Assembly (NCBI RefSeq): GCF_000411975.1
Contig: NZ_ASXG01000123.1
Location: forward strand, 1 to 38,772
DNA from: Amycolatopsis orientalis DSM 43388
GTDB lineage: Bacteria > Actinomycetota > Actinomycetes > Mycobacteriales > Pseudonocardiaceae
DNA: 38,772 nt
Reading direction: 5' to 3'
Shown here: piece after piece, positions 16,680 through 24,585 of the stretch
How the letters are laid out: every line of letters begins with the position of its first letter
How positions within the stretch are numbered: the stretch's first letter is position 1
Notes under the pieces: generated by a model
What the model was told of the DNA's origin: nothing
Database searches by the model: none
Seen by the model: the letters and a program-made list of their open reading frames with translations, nothing else
Position numbers and translations under genes: made by a program

Positions 16680-16728
16680 CGTGAAGGGCTCCTTCGGGGA
16701 ATCAGATTCCCCGAAGGAGCCCTTCACG
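16680..16728. repeat. Intergenic palindrome, copy 2 (GAATC-A-GATTC core)
   Basis: A perfect 24-bp inverted repeat with central A at 16704: left arm 16680-16703, beginning CGTGAAGGGCTC; right arm 16705-16728, ending GAGCCCTTCACG. It begins 10 bases after the stop of the small membrane protein. It shares the central GGGAATC-A-GATTCCC and outer TGA/TCA with copy 1, while six stem positions differ with matching changes on the other arm. Confidence 0.9.
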
Positions 16729-16745
16729 TCTTTCCGGCCGAGGAT

Positions 16746-16777
16746 GCACAGCTTGGACTCAAAAGGCTAGACTGTGC
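16746..16777. promoter_or_regulatory. Promoter and possible MarR operator
   Basis: TAGACT (16768-16773) lies 6 bases before ATG 16780, fitting a leaderless start. An inverted repeat GCACAG (16746-16751) / CTGTGC (16772-16777) brackets the promoter and overlaps the -10, a plausible autoregulatory site for the MarR protein. The operator role is inference. Confidence 0.4.
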
Positions 16778-16779
16778 TT

Positions 16780-17226
16780 ATGTCCGATGACCCGCCCGTC
16801 CCCCCGCGCGTCGCCGAGTCCGCGGGCTGGATCCGCGGCGTCGTCGGCCAGCTGCACCGCAGGCTGCGGCAGGTCGACAACGCCGAGATCCTCACGCCGA
16901 CGCAGACCGCCGTGCTCAACCGGCTGCACCGCGAAGGTCCGGGTACCCAGGCCGAACTGGCGGCCGCGGAGCACGTCCGGCAGCAGTCCATGGCCGCGAC
17001 GCTCGGCGTGCTCGACTCGCTCGGCTACCTGAACCGCACGCGCGACCCGGCCGACGGGAGGCGCGTCGTGATCTCGCTCTCCGATCTCGGCGCCAAGACC
17101 GTCATCGGCATCCGGCAGCACCGCGACGAATGGCTCGCCGCCGCGCTGACCGACGAACTGACCGAGGACGAACTCGAAACGGTCCGGCGCGCGCTGCCCT
17201 TGCTGCAGCGGATCGCCCAGCGCTGA
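16780..17226 (+). CDS. MarR family transcriptional regulator
   Basis: 148-aa DNA-binding protein with a winged helix: TPTQTAVLNRLHREGPGTQAEL, recognition region HVRQQSMAATLGVLDSLGYL, and the wing with the family hallmark DPADGRRVVISLSD (about residues 92-105). C-terminal helices form the dimer interface. MarR proteins usually repress an adjacent transporter until a phenolic or drug ligand binds, and the MFS exporter begins directly downstream in the same direction, so this is probably its local regulator. ATG 16780 is chosen over GTG 16774, which would abut the TAGACT hexamer. Confidence 0.9.
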   Translation: MSDDPPVPPRVAESAGWIRGVVGQLHRRLRQVDNAEILTPTQTAVLNRLHREGPGTQAELAAAEHVRQQSMAATLGVLDSLGYLNRTRDPADGRRVVISLSDLGAKTVIGIRQHRDEWLAAALTDELTEDELETVRRALPLLQRIAQR

Positions 17227-17297
17227 CCCCCTGAACCCGAGGAGCACTGACGAACACCGCGACCGCCCCCGCGAAATCCCGTTTCGGCGCGCGCCTG

Positions 17298-18641
17298 GTG
17301 ACCCCGCTGGTCGCGAGCGCCGTGCTCAATCCGATCAACTCCACGCTCATCGCCGTCGCGCTCGTCCCGATCGGACAGGCCTTCGGCGCCGGCCCGGGCC
17401 GCACGGCCTGGCTGATTTCGTCGTTGTACCTGGCCACCGCGGTCGGGCAGCCGGTCGTCGGACTGCTGGTCGACCGCTACGGCGCGCGGCGCGTGCTGCT
17501 CGGCGGCGCGTCCGTCGTGATAGTGGCCGGGATCGCCGGGATGATCCCGATCTCGGTCGAATGGCTCACCGGCGTCCGTGCGGTGCTCGGCATCGGCACC
17601 TGCGCCGGGTTCCCGGCCGCGATGGCGGTCCTGCGCCGGCGCGCCGACGAAATCGGCGAAGGCGTTCCGGCGCGGGTGTTGTCCGTGCTGGCGATGTCCG
17701 CGCAGACGGTCATGGTGATCGGCCCGACGCTCGGCGGCGTGCTGATCGCGCTCTTCGGCTGGCCGGCGATCTTCGCGGTGAACCTGCCGCTCGCCGGGAT
17801 TTCCCTCGTGCTGACCCTGTTGTGGGTGCCCAAGGACACTCCGGCGGAGAAGCCGGCCGAGCGGATCGACGTCGCCGGGATCGCGCTGTTTTCCGCCGCG
17901 CTGCTGGTGTTGCTGTGCTACCTGATGGAGCCGGGCATCGGCGATCTGTGGCTGCTGGCCGTGGCGATCGTGCTCGGCGGGCTCTTCGCGAGGGTCGAAC
18001 TGCGCGCCCGGAAGCCGTTCATCGACCTGCGGATGCTGGCCGCGAACGGCCCGGTCCTGCGCACGTATTTGCGGCAGGCACTGAGTTTCCTGGCGATCTA
18101 CACCATCATGTTCGGCTACGTGCAGTGGCTCGAGGAGGCGCGCGGGTTCGCCGAGTCCGCTGCCGGGCTGCTGCTCCTGCCGATGTCCGGGGTCGCCGTG
18201 GGCGCGGCCGCGCTGTCCGGGAAGCCCACCGGCGTCCGGCTGCGGCTGCTGCTGGTCGGCGCCGCGCTCTTGGCCGGATCCGTCGCGCTGCTGTTCGTGA
18301 ACGACGGCACCGCGCTGATCTGGCTGCTCGTGCTCGCCGCGTTGTTCGGCCTGGCCCAGGGGCTCACCAGCGTCGCCAACCAGACGACGCTCTACCGCGA
18401 AACCCCGGCCGAGACGATGGGCACCGCGAGCGGGCTCTTCCGGACCGCGCAATACCTCGGCGCGATAGTCGCGGCCACGGTCATCGCCCAGTGCTATGGC
18501 GGGCACGCCGACTCCGGCGGGCTGCACCGGCTGGCCGTCGTGCTGATCGTGACCAGCGGGTTGCTGCTGATCGTGACCGCGGCGGACCGCGCGCTGCTGC
18601 GGGCCGAACGCCGCGAACGGGACCGGCGGGAGGCGGTGTGA
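17298..18641 (+). CDS. MFS transporter, drug-efflux type
   Basis: Membrane exporter, 447 aa from GTG 17298, with about 12 helices. Motif A-like GLLVDRYGARRVLLGG follows helix 2, and NQTTLYRETPAETMGTASGLF lies in the C-terminal half, typical of DHA-type drug:proton antiporters. The true start is unclear: a strong GAGGAG (17239-17244) is followed by no ATG, GTG or TTG in frame. The frame is open back to it and would add AKSRFGARL and more, giving a normal cytosolic N-terminus, if a CTG at 17247 or the ACG next to it is used. The GTG given here truncates the start of helix 1. It follows the MarR gene and is probably controlled by it. Confidence 0.88.
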   Translation: MTPLVASAVLNPINSTLIAVALVPIGQAFGAGPGRTAWLISSLYLATAVGQPVVGLLVDRYGARRVLLGGASVVIVAGIAGMIPISVEWLTGVRAVLGIGTCAGFPAAMAVLRRRADEIGEGVPARVLSVLAMSAQTVMVIGPTLGGVLIALFGWPAIFAVNLPLAGISLVLTLLWVPKDTPAEKPAERIDVAGIALFSAALLVLLCYLMEPGIGDLWLLAVAIVLGGLFARVELRARKPFIDLRMLAANGPVLRTYLRQALSFLAIYTIMFGYVQWLEEARGFAESAAGLLLLPMSGVAVGAAALSGKPTGVRLRLLLVGAALLAGSVALLFVNDGTALIWLLVLAALFGLAQGLTSVANQTTLYRETPAETMGTASGLFRTAQYLGAIVAATVIAQCYGGHADSGGLHRLAVVLIVTSGLLLIVTAADRALLRAERRERDRREAV

Positions 18642-18687
18642 CCACCCCCATCTTGGGTTCCGCGCCGCGAAGGCGGACGATGTGCCC

Positions 18688-21000
18688 ATGACTCGCGAAG
18701 CTCCGACTGGTGACGTGGACGAAGCCCGCCTCGAAGTGGGCAAGCCGAAAGGCTGGGCGGCCGGAATCCCGGGAGTCGCGGTCTCGCTCGCGCGCGGGGT
18801 GGAGCAGATGGGCCCGGTCCGCACCGCGCGCACGCTGCGGCTGCTGAACCAGCGGGACGGCTTCGACTGCCCGGGCTGCGCGTGGCCCGAGCCGCGGCAG
18901 GTCGACGGCGAGAAGCGCAAGATGGCGGAGTTCTGCGAAAACGGCGCGAAGGCGGTCGCCGAGGAGGCGACGAAACGCCGGGTCGGCCGGGAGTTCTTCG
19001 CCGCGCATCCGGTGTCCGAACTGAACGAGCGCACCGACTACTGGCTCGGGCAGCAGGGCCGGCTCACCGAGCCGATGGTGTTGCGTGAAGGCGCTTCGCA
19101 CTACGAGCCGATCTCCTGGGACGACGCGTTCGGCCTGATCGCCGACGAGCTGCGCGGCCTGTCGAGCCCGGACGAGGCGATCTTCTACACGTCCGGCCGC
19201 ACCAGCAACGAGGCCGCGTTCGTGTACCAGCTGCTGGTCCGCGCGTACGGCACGAACAACCTGCCGGACTGCTCGAACATGTGCCACGAATCGTCCGGCG
19301 CGGCGCTGTCGGCGACCACCGGAATCGGCAAGGGTTCGGTGTCGCTGGCCGACATCCACCAGGCCGACCTGATCGTGGTCGTGGGGCAGAACCCGGGCAC
19401 GAACCACCCGCGGATGCTGTCCGCGCTGGAGCAGGCGAAGGGGCACGGCGCGAAGGTCGTCGCGGTCAACCCGCTGCCCGAGGCCGGGCTGATGCGGTTC
19501 AAGAACCCGCAGAACGTGCGCGGCGTGGTCGGCAAGGGCACGCCGCTGGCCGACGAGTTCGCGCAGATCCGGCTCGGCGGCGACCTCGCGCTGTTCCAGG
19601 CGGTCGGGCATCTGCTGCTGCAGTGGGAGGACGCCGCGCCCGGGTCCATTGTGGACCGCGAGTTCGTCGAGAAGTCCACGCACGGCTTCGAGGACTGGGC
19701 CAAGCAGCTGCGCGAGATCGACTGGCCGGAAACCGAGAAGGCGACCGGCCTCGAACGCGCGCAGATCGAGCACATCGCGCGGATGATTGCGACGTCCGAG
19801 CGCACGATCTACTGCTGGGCGATGGGTTTGACCCAGCACAAGCACGCGGTGCCGACGATCGCCGAGGTCGTGAACCTGGCGCTGGTGCGCGGCATGATCG
19901 GCAAGCCGGGCGCGGGGCTGTGCCCGGTGCGCGGCCACTCGAACGTGCAAGGCGACCGCACCATGGGCGTGTGGGAGAAGATGCCCGAGCCGTTCATGGA
20001 CGCCCTCGACCGCGAGTTCGGCATCACCGTGCCGCGCAATCACGGCTGGGACACCGTCGACTCGATCCGCGCGATGCTCGACGGACGCGGCAAGGTGTTC
20101 TTCGCGATGGGCGGCAACTTCGCCTCCGCCACCCCGGATTCGGACCGGACCGCGGAGGCGCTGCGGGCGTGCTCGCTGACCGTGCACGTGTCGACGAAGC
20201 TCAACCGCTCGCACGTCGTGCCCGGCCGCACGGCGCTGATCCTGCCGACGCTCGGCCGCACCGAGCGTGACGAGCAGGAATCCGGCCGCCAGTTCGTGAC
20301 GGTCGAGGACTCGATGTCGCAGGTCCACGCCTCGCGCGGCCGCCTGGCTCCGGCGAGCGACGAACTGCTGTCCGAGGTCGCCATCGTGTGCCGCCTGGCG
20401 GAGAAGCTGCTCGGTGCCGACCACTCGGTGCCGTGGCGGTCGTTCGAGAAGAATTACGACCTGATCCGCGACCGTATCGCCGCGGTGGTGCCGGGTTGCC
20501 ACGACTACAACCGCCGCGTCCGCGAACCGGACGGTTTCGTACTGCCGCACGCGCCGCGCGACTCGCGGGAATTCACTGGCACGGCGACCGGCAAGGGCAC
20601 GTTCACCGTGTCGGAGCTGGAGTACCCGGAGGTTCCCGAGGGCCGGCTGCTGCTGCAGACGCTGCGCAGCCACGACCAGTACAACACGACGATTTACGGC
20701 CTGTCCGACCGCTACCGCGGCATCGAGGACGGCCGCCGGGTGGTGTTCGTGCACCCGGACGACCTGGCCGCGCTCGGAGTTGCGGACGGCGAGATCGTCG
20801 ACCTGGTCTCCGAATGGCGCGACGGGGACCGGCGAGCGCCGAGCTTCCGCGCGGTGGCCTACCCGACGGCTCGCGGGTGCGCGGCGGCGTACTTCCCCGA
20901 GGCGAACGCGTTGGTGCCGCTGGATTCTGTCGCGGAGAAGTCGAACACACCGGTGTCGAAGGCTGTGGTGATCCGGCTCGAACCGCACCACCACGCGTAA
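18688..21000 (+). CDS. FdhF/YdeP family molybdopterin oxidoreductase
   Basis: 770-aa protein related to the alpha subunit of formate dehydrogenase. An N-terminal Cys cluster, CPGC (61-64) plus Cys83 (FCENGAKAV), replaces the classical iron-sulfur motif and is typical of the YdeP branch. Molybdopterin domain: ISWDDAFGLIADEL, FYTSGRTSNEAA, and NMCHESSG, where Cys199-His200 occupy the place of the Sec/Cys-His pair of formate dehydrogenases. The C-terminal molydop-binding barrel contains LQTLRSHDQYNT. E. coli YdeP is linked to acid resistance; the reaction is unproven and formate oxidation is only likely. FdhD (28377) and an OFA transporter (26881) lie about 6-7 kb away. GTG 18682 is an alternative start. 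Confidence 0.9.
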   Translation: MTREAPTGDVDEARLEVGKPKGWAAGIPGVAVSLARGVEQMGPVRTARTLRLLNQRDGFDCPGCAWPEPRQVDGEKRKMAEFCENGAKAVAEEATKRRVGREFFAAHPVSELNERTDYWLGQQGRLTEPMVLREGASHYEPISWDDAFGLIADELRGLSSPDEAIFYTSGRTSNEAAFVYQLLVRAYGTNNLPDCSNMCHESSGAALSATTGIGKGSVSLADIHQADLIVVVGQNPGTNHPRMLSALEQAKGHGAKVVAVNPLPEAGLMRFKNPQNVRGVVGKGTPLADEFAQIRLGGDLALFQAVGHLLLQWEDAAPGSIVDREFVEKSTHGFEDWAKQLREIDWPETEKATGLERAQIEHIARMIATSERTIYCWAMGLTQHKHAVPTIAEVVNLALVRGMIGKPGAGLCPVRGHSNVQGDRTMGVWEKMPEPFMDALDREFGITVPRNHGWDTVDSIRAMLDGRGKVFFAMGGNFASATPDSDRTAEALRACSLTVHVSTKLNRSHVVPGRTALILPTLGRTERDEQESGRQFVTVEDSMSQVHASRGRLAPASDELLSEVAIVCRLAEKLLGADHSVPWRSFEKNYDLIRDRIAAVVPGCHDYNRRVREPDGFVLPHAPRDSREFTGTATGKGTFTVSELEYPEVPEGRLLLQTLRSHDQYNTTIYGLSDRYRGIEDGRRVVFVHPDDLAALGVADGEIVDLVSEWRDGDRRAPSFRAVAYPTARGCAAAYFPEANALVPLDSVAEKSNTPVSKAVVIRLEPHHHA

Positions 21001-21009
21001 GCGGCTCGT

Positions 21010-21047
21010 TGGGTGGCTACGCCGATGCTCACCGGCATAGCCACCCA
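21010..21047 (+). terminator. Hairpin downstream of the FdhF/YdeP gene
   Basis: TGGGTGGCTA (21010-21019) pairs with TAGCCACCCA (21038-21047); GCCG/CGGC extends the stem inside after one mismatch, leaving an 8-base loop. It lies 10 bases after the stop and directly abuts the gene relic that follows. Confidence 0.65.
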
Positions 21048-21139
21048 CGTTGGTGCCACTGGACTCCGTCGCGGAAAAGTCGAACACACCCGTCTCGAAA
21101 GCAGTCGTGATCTGGCTCGAACCGCACCACCACGGCTGA
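21047..21139 (+). pseudogene. Relic of the 3' end of a second FdhF/YdeP-type gene
   Basis: Reads ...LVPLDSVAEKSNTPV...LEPHHHG then TGA. Bases 21048-21134 align without gaps to the last 87 coding bases of the intact gene (20909-20995) at 77 of 87 positions. Of the ten differences, nine are silent third-position changes and one is Arg to Trp. Such a pattern means the sequence evolved as a working protein after splitting from its neighbour, so this is the remnant of a diverged paralogue (or of a displaced original), not a fresh tandem copy. No start or upstream coding sequence remains. Confidence 0.85.
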
Positions 21140-21148
21140 ACGGCCGCG

Positions 21149-22573
21149 TCAGTCGATGCAGTTGTCGCCGTCGGAGGTGACGGGCTGCGGCTGGTCGGCC
21201 TTCACCGGCCCGCCGGCCGCAGACCCGCCGTCCGACACCCCCGGTCCTGAGTAGACCTTCCCGAGCACCACCTGGATGTGCCCAGCCGGAACGTCCGCGG
21301 ATTCCTTGGCGGTCAGTCCGCCCAGTTCCTTCGCCACCTCGGCGCCCTCGGCGGCGAGCGCGGCCGGGTAGCGCACGATCGACGTCCGCTGCTCCGGTGC
21401 GTTGCCCGCGGCCGTCGCGGCGAACCCCTTGCCCTTCAACACATCCGCGACCCGCGCCGCCAGCCCGGCTGCTTCGCCGGCGTTGGAAACCTCCACCGCC
21501 GCCCTCGGCTGGCCGGCCGGCGCGGCGGGCGGCGCGGTGCCGATCAGGCTGGCCGCAAACGCTTTCACCTGCGCCGGATCCACCTGCACCGCGGTCGCGG
21601 TGGGATGGGAGCGGTCGTAGCGGTAGTCCGGGTTCACCACCGGAATCGTCGTGAACTGGATGCCGCCGCCGGACACCCCGCGCATTTTTCCGACGAAGTC
21701 CATGATGTTCCACGACTGGTCCAGCACCACCGACCGCTTCACCGCGTCGATGAGGTCGCTCAGCTTGCCCGGGTCGGCGAGCGTCCCGGCCGAAAGCACC
21801 TCGTGCGCCATCGAAGCGAGAAACACCTGCTGCCGCCGCATGCGGCCGAAATCGGTGCCGGGCAGGTTGTCCCGCTGCCGCACGAAAGCGAGCGCGGCGC
21901 CGCCGGAGAGCCGCTGTTTGCCTGCCGGGAAGTCCGCGCCCGAGTTCTCGTCCTTGGTGGCCTTCTTCAGGCACACCTCAACCCCGCCGACGGCCTTGCT
22001 GATCTCGGAAAAGCTCAGCAGGTTGACCTCGGCGTAGTGGTCGATGACGACCCCGGTGAGGTCCTCGACGGCCTGCCGCGTCGCCTTGCGCGCCGCGGTC
22101 ATCGACTCCTGTTCGATCTTGTTCTTGTCGGTTTCCCCCGCCGCGCGCAGTCGCGACGCCTCGGCTGCCTTGCCCCGCCCGAACGCGGCGTTGATCTTGC
22201 CTTTGCCACCGGGCATCGAGACATACGAGTCGCGCGGGATCGAGAACGCCTTGACCTCCTGCTGCCCGTCCGGGATCCGCAGCACGATCAACGTGTCGGT
22301 GAGGTCGTCGCCGTTCGCGCCCGCGCGCAGTTCTTGCAGCACGCTCTGCGGCAGCGGGTTCCCTTGCGGATCCGTGCGCGCGTCCCGGCCGACCAGCAGG
22401 ATGTCCATCGCGCCGTCGGCGTGTTTTTGGCCTTCGTCCACCGACCCGCCGCCGCCGATGACGTCGCTGCGGGTGATGTCGTCGAGCGCGCTCAGGGTCG
22501 AGAACCCGTAAGCCGTGCCCGCGAACACCACCGTCGACAGCGCCCCGGCGATGACTTTCCCTGCGATCCGCAC
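21149..22573 (-). CDS. LCP (LytR-CpsA-Psr) family protein with LytR_C domain
   Basis: 474-aa membrane-anchored enzyme. One N-terminal helix (VIAGALSTVVFAGTAYGF) places the rest outside. The LCP catalytic domain shows ILLVGRDAR, TDTLIVLRIP, FSIPRDSYVSMPG, KINAAFGRG and FVRQRDNLPGTDFGRMRRQQVF, including the conserved Arg and Asp residues that bind the polyprenyl pyrophosphate. A LytR_C domain follows (AAVEVSNAGEAAGLAARVADVL), then a low-complexity tail. LCP proteins attach arabinogalactan, teichoic acid or capsule to peptidoglycan; in mycolata they link arabinogalactan. GTG 22573 has AGAGGGG just upstream, with rather short spacing. The next minus-strand gene upstream ends 57 bases away. Confidence 0.9.
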   Translation of the reverse strand: MRIAGKVIAGALSTVVFAGTAYGFSTLSALDDITRSDVIGGGGSVDEGQKHADGAMDILLVGRDARTDPQGNPLPQSVLQELRAGANGDDLTDTLIVLRIPDGQQEVKAFSIPRDSYVSMPGGKGKINAAFGRGKAAEASRLRAAGETDKNKIEQESMTAARKATRQAVEDLTGVVIDHYAEVNLLSFSEISKAVGGVEVCLKKATKDENSGADFPAGKQRLSGGAALAFVRQRDNLPGTDFGRMRRQQVFLASMAHEVLSAGTLADPGKLSDLIDAVKRSVVLDQSWNIMDFVGKMRGVSGGGIQFTTIPVVNPDYRYDRSHPTATAVQVDPAQVKAFAASLIGTAPPAAPAGQPRAAVEVSNAGEAAGLAARVADVLKGKGFAATAAGNAPEQRTSIVRYPAALAAEGAEVAKELGGLTAKESADVPAGHIQVVLGKVYSGPGVSDGGSAAGGPVKADQPQPVTSDGDNCID

Positions 22574-22629
22574 GCCCCTCTGGACGTCCGGCCGCCCCGA
22601 TCCGCTGCATTCGTGACGTAGCTCACAGC

Positions 22630-23373
22630 TCAGCGCAGGTACGAGGCTCCGTTCAGATCCAGGATCGAACCGGACGCCCACGGCGTCTCCGACGAAGCCA
22701 GGAACACCACCGCTTCGGCGATCTCCTCCGGGTCGGCGACCCGGCCGAACGGGCTCTGCTGCCGCACCTCGTCGGTGACCCGGTCGGCGACGCGCTCGGT
22801 CGCGGTGAAGCCCGGAGCCACCGAGGTGACCGAGATGCCGTGCGGGGCCAGCTGCACCGCCAGCGATTGCCCGAACGACTGCAGCGCGGCCTTGCTCGCC
22901 CCGTACGGCAGGTAATCGGGCTCGCCGCGGAACGCCCCGCGCGACCCGACGTTCACGATCCGGCCCGGCACGCCGCGAGCGATGAGGTGGCGGGCGACGT
23001 GGAAGGAAACGTTCGCCGCGCCGAGGAGATTGACGTCCAGCGTGTGCCGCCACGCTTCCTGCCAGTCCGCATAGGACATTTCGGTGATCGGCGTGCGGGT
23101 GGCCGGGACCGTGCCGACCGCGGCGTTGTTGACCAGCACGTCGACTCCGCCGAGCTGTTCCTCGGCAACGTCGGCGATCCACTGCGCGGCTTCGGGATTG
23201 CCGAGGTCGCCGGACACGAGCACGTGCCCGGATCCGGGCAGCGCCTCGAGCGTTTCGCGCGCGGCCTCCCGGTTGGATCCACAGTGGACAGCGATCCGGT
23301 CGCCCCGGGTGGCGAAGGCGACGGCGATGGCGCGGCCGATCCCGCGCGAGGCTCCGGTGACGAGGACGTTCAT
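22630..23373 (-). CDS. SDR family NAD(P)-dependent oxidoreductase
   Basis: 247-aa short-chain dehydrogenase of the classical type. Cofactor motif TGASRGIG (7-14), NNAAVG, catalytic Ser in NVGSRGAF and YGASK (Tyr and Lys), then the C-terminal APGFTATER and LDLNGASYLR typical of FabG-like enzymes. It interconverts an alcohol and a ketone using NAD(P)H; the substrate is unknown. The ATG at 23373 overlaps the stop of the VOC gene by four bases (ATGA), so both proteins are made from one message and may act on the same compound. No terminator is visible between it and the LCP gene. Confidence 0.92.
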   Translation of the reverse strand: MNVLVTGASRGIGRAIAVAFATRGDRIAVHCGSNREAARETLEALPGSGHVLVSGDLGNPEAAQWIADVAEEQLGGVDVLVNNAAVGTVPATRTPITEMSYADWQEAWRHTLDVNLLGAANVSFHVARHLIARGVPGRIVNVGSRGAFRGEPDYLPYGASKAALQSFGQSLAVQLAPHGISVTSVAPGFTATERVADRVTDEVRQQSPFGRVADPEEIAEAVVFLASSETPWASGSILDLNGASYLR

Positions 23374-23792
23374 TTCGCGAACAGCTGCGTCTCGTCGCGG
23401 AACGCCTTGAACTCCAGTGCGTTCCCGGCCGGGTCGTGCAGGAACATCGTCCACTGCTCCCCCGCCTCGCCGGCGAACCGCTGGTACGGCTCGATCACGA
23501 ACTCGGTGCCCGCGGCCCGCAGCCGCCCGGCCAGCTCGTGGAACCCGTCGACGTCGAGCACCAGCCCGAAGTGCGGCACCGGCACGTCGTGCCCGTCGAC
23601 CGGATTGCGGCCCGCTTCCGCGCAAGCGCCCGGGACCACGTGCGTGACGACCTGGTGGCCGCGGAAGTCCCAGTCGACCCACGCGTCCGATGAGCGGCCC
23701 TCCGCCAGCCCGAGCACGCCCCCGTAGAACTCGCGGGCCTTCGGCAGGTCGTCGACCGGAATGGCCAGATGGAAGGCGGGACGGACAGCCAT
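23370..23792 (-). CDS. VOC family protein (glyoxalase-like)
   Basis: 140-aa vicinal oxygen chelate protein. The first half starts FHLAIPVDDLPKAREFYGGVLGL with a ligand-type His; the second begins VPHFGLVLDVDGFHELAGRL and ends TMFLHDPAGNALEFKAF with the C-terminal Glu. This fits predicted dioxygenase/glyoxalase enzymes of the Glo_EDI group. ATG 23792 with AAGGAG 7 bases upstream. It is the first gene of a VOC-SDR operon, divergent from a GntR/FCD regulator across 72 bases of overlapping promoters, which suggests the regulator controls it. Confidence 0.9.
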   Translation of the reverse strand: MAVRPAFHLAIPVDDLPKAREFYGGVLGLAEGRSSDAWVDWDFRGHQVVTHVVPGACAEAGRNPVDGHDVPVPHFGLVLDVDGFHELAGRLRAAGTEFVIEPYQRFAGEAGEQWTMFLHDPAGNALEFKAFRDETQLFAK

Positions 23793-23829
23793 GCGGCACT
23801 CCTTCGGCGCGGGGATCGGCACCTTCACG

Positions 23830-23859
23830 TTGACTGGCCAATGTCCGAATGTCAACATT
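23830..23859. promoter_or_regulatory. Overlapping divergent promoters and operator between GntR and VOC-SDR genes
   Basis: Rightward: TTGACT (23830-23835), 17 bases, CAACAT (23853-23858), then GTG 23865 six bases on. Leftward on the minus strand: TTGACA (23855-23850), 17 bases, CAACGT (23832-23827). Each -35 lies in or against the other promoter's -10. A direct repeat AATGTC occurs at 23840 and 23848, and AATGT/ACATT form an inverted repeat; either could be the GntR site. Confidence 0.5.
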
Positions 23860-23864
23860 AGCCC

Positions 23865-24542
23865 GTGGAAGTCACCCCCCTGAGGAAGGCGGCGCGCCGC
23901 GGGCTCGCCGACGAGGCCGCCGACCGGGTGCGCGAAGCGATCTTCGCCGGGCATTTCCGGCCGGGCGCGCCCCTGCGCGAGGTAGAACTGGCCGCGTCGC
24001 TGGACATCAGCCGCGGTTCGGTGCGCGAGGGCATCGCGCAGCTCGCCCGGGAAGGCCTGGTGCGCTGCGGCTGGCACCGGCCGACCACGGTGGTCGACGT
24101 GACCGCCGAGGACGTCGACGAGGTCTACTCGGTCCGCGCCGCGCTGGACCGGCTCGCCGCGGTCACGGCGCGCGCCAACGCGACCGAGGCGGATCTGGAC
24201 GCCTTGGACGCGCTGGTCGCCGACCTGGCGAAGGCGGTCCGGAGCAAAGCCCCCGGACCGCAATTGCTGGCGCTGGACATCGCGTTCCACGACCGCGTGT
24301 ACGCCGCCGCGGGCAACAGCCGCCTGACCGAAGCGTGGCACGCGGTGCGTTCACAAGTGTTTCTCTTTCAGTTGCAACGGGTTTCGCTCGGCCACGAGCA
24401 CTACCGGGCGCGGGTGGTCGACGAACACCGAGAACTCGCCGAGCTGATCCGCGGCGGCGACCGGAAACGGCTCGCCCAGGTCGCCGAACACCACGTGGAG
24501 TCAGCCCGGGAAAGCCTGCTCGGCCGCATCCGAACCGAGTAG
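23865..24542 (+). CDS. GntR family regulator, FCD (FadR C-terminal) type
   Basis: 225-aa repressor or activator. The N-terminal winged helix covers residues 10-75 (ADRVREAIFAGHFRPGAPLREVEL, DISRGSVREGIAQLAREGLV). The all-helical FCD effector domain runs from about 85 to 215 and contains the metal/acid-binding pattern LDIAFHDRVY, DEHRELAELI and AEHHVESARE. FCD regulators commonly sense organic acids. The GTG start lacks a Shine-Dalgarno and lies 6 bases after a -10-like CAACAT, so it is probably leaderless. Its divergent position suggests it controls the VOC-SDR operon and itself. Confidence 0.92.
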   Translation: MEVTPLRKAARRGLADEAADRVREAIFAGHFRPGAPLREVELAASLDISRGSVREGIAQLAREGLVRCGWHRPTTVVDVTAEDVDEVYSVRAALDRLAAVTARANATEADLDALDALVADLAKAVRSKAPGPQLLALDIAFHDRVYAAAGNSRLTEAWHAVRSQVFLFQLQRVSLGHEHYRARVVDEHRELAELIRGGDRKRLAQVAEHHVESARESLLGRIRTE

Positions 24543-24585
24543 TTCCACGCATCCGCCGCGCTTCCCGAACTGTCACGCTCGTTGA

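Noticed and set aside
19268..19290. Selenocysteine in the formate-dehydrogenase-like protein
   Set aside because: The active-site position is an ordinary TGC Cys codon, with no in-frame TGA or following hairpin.
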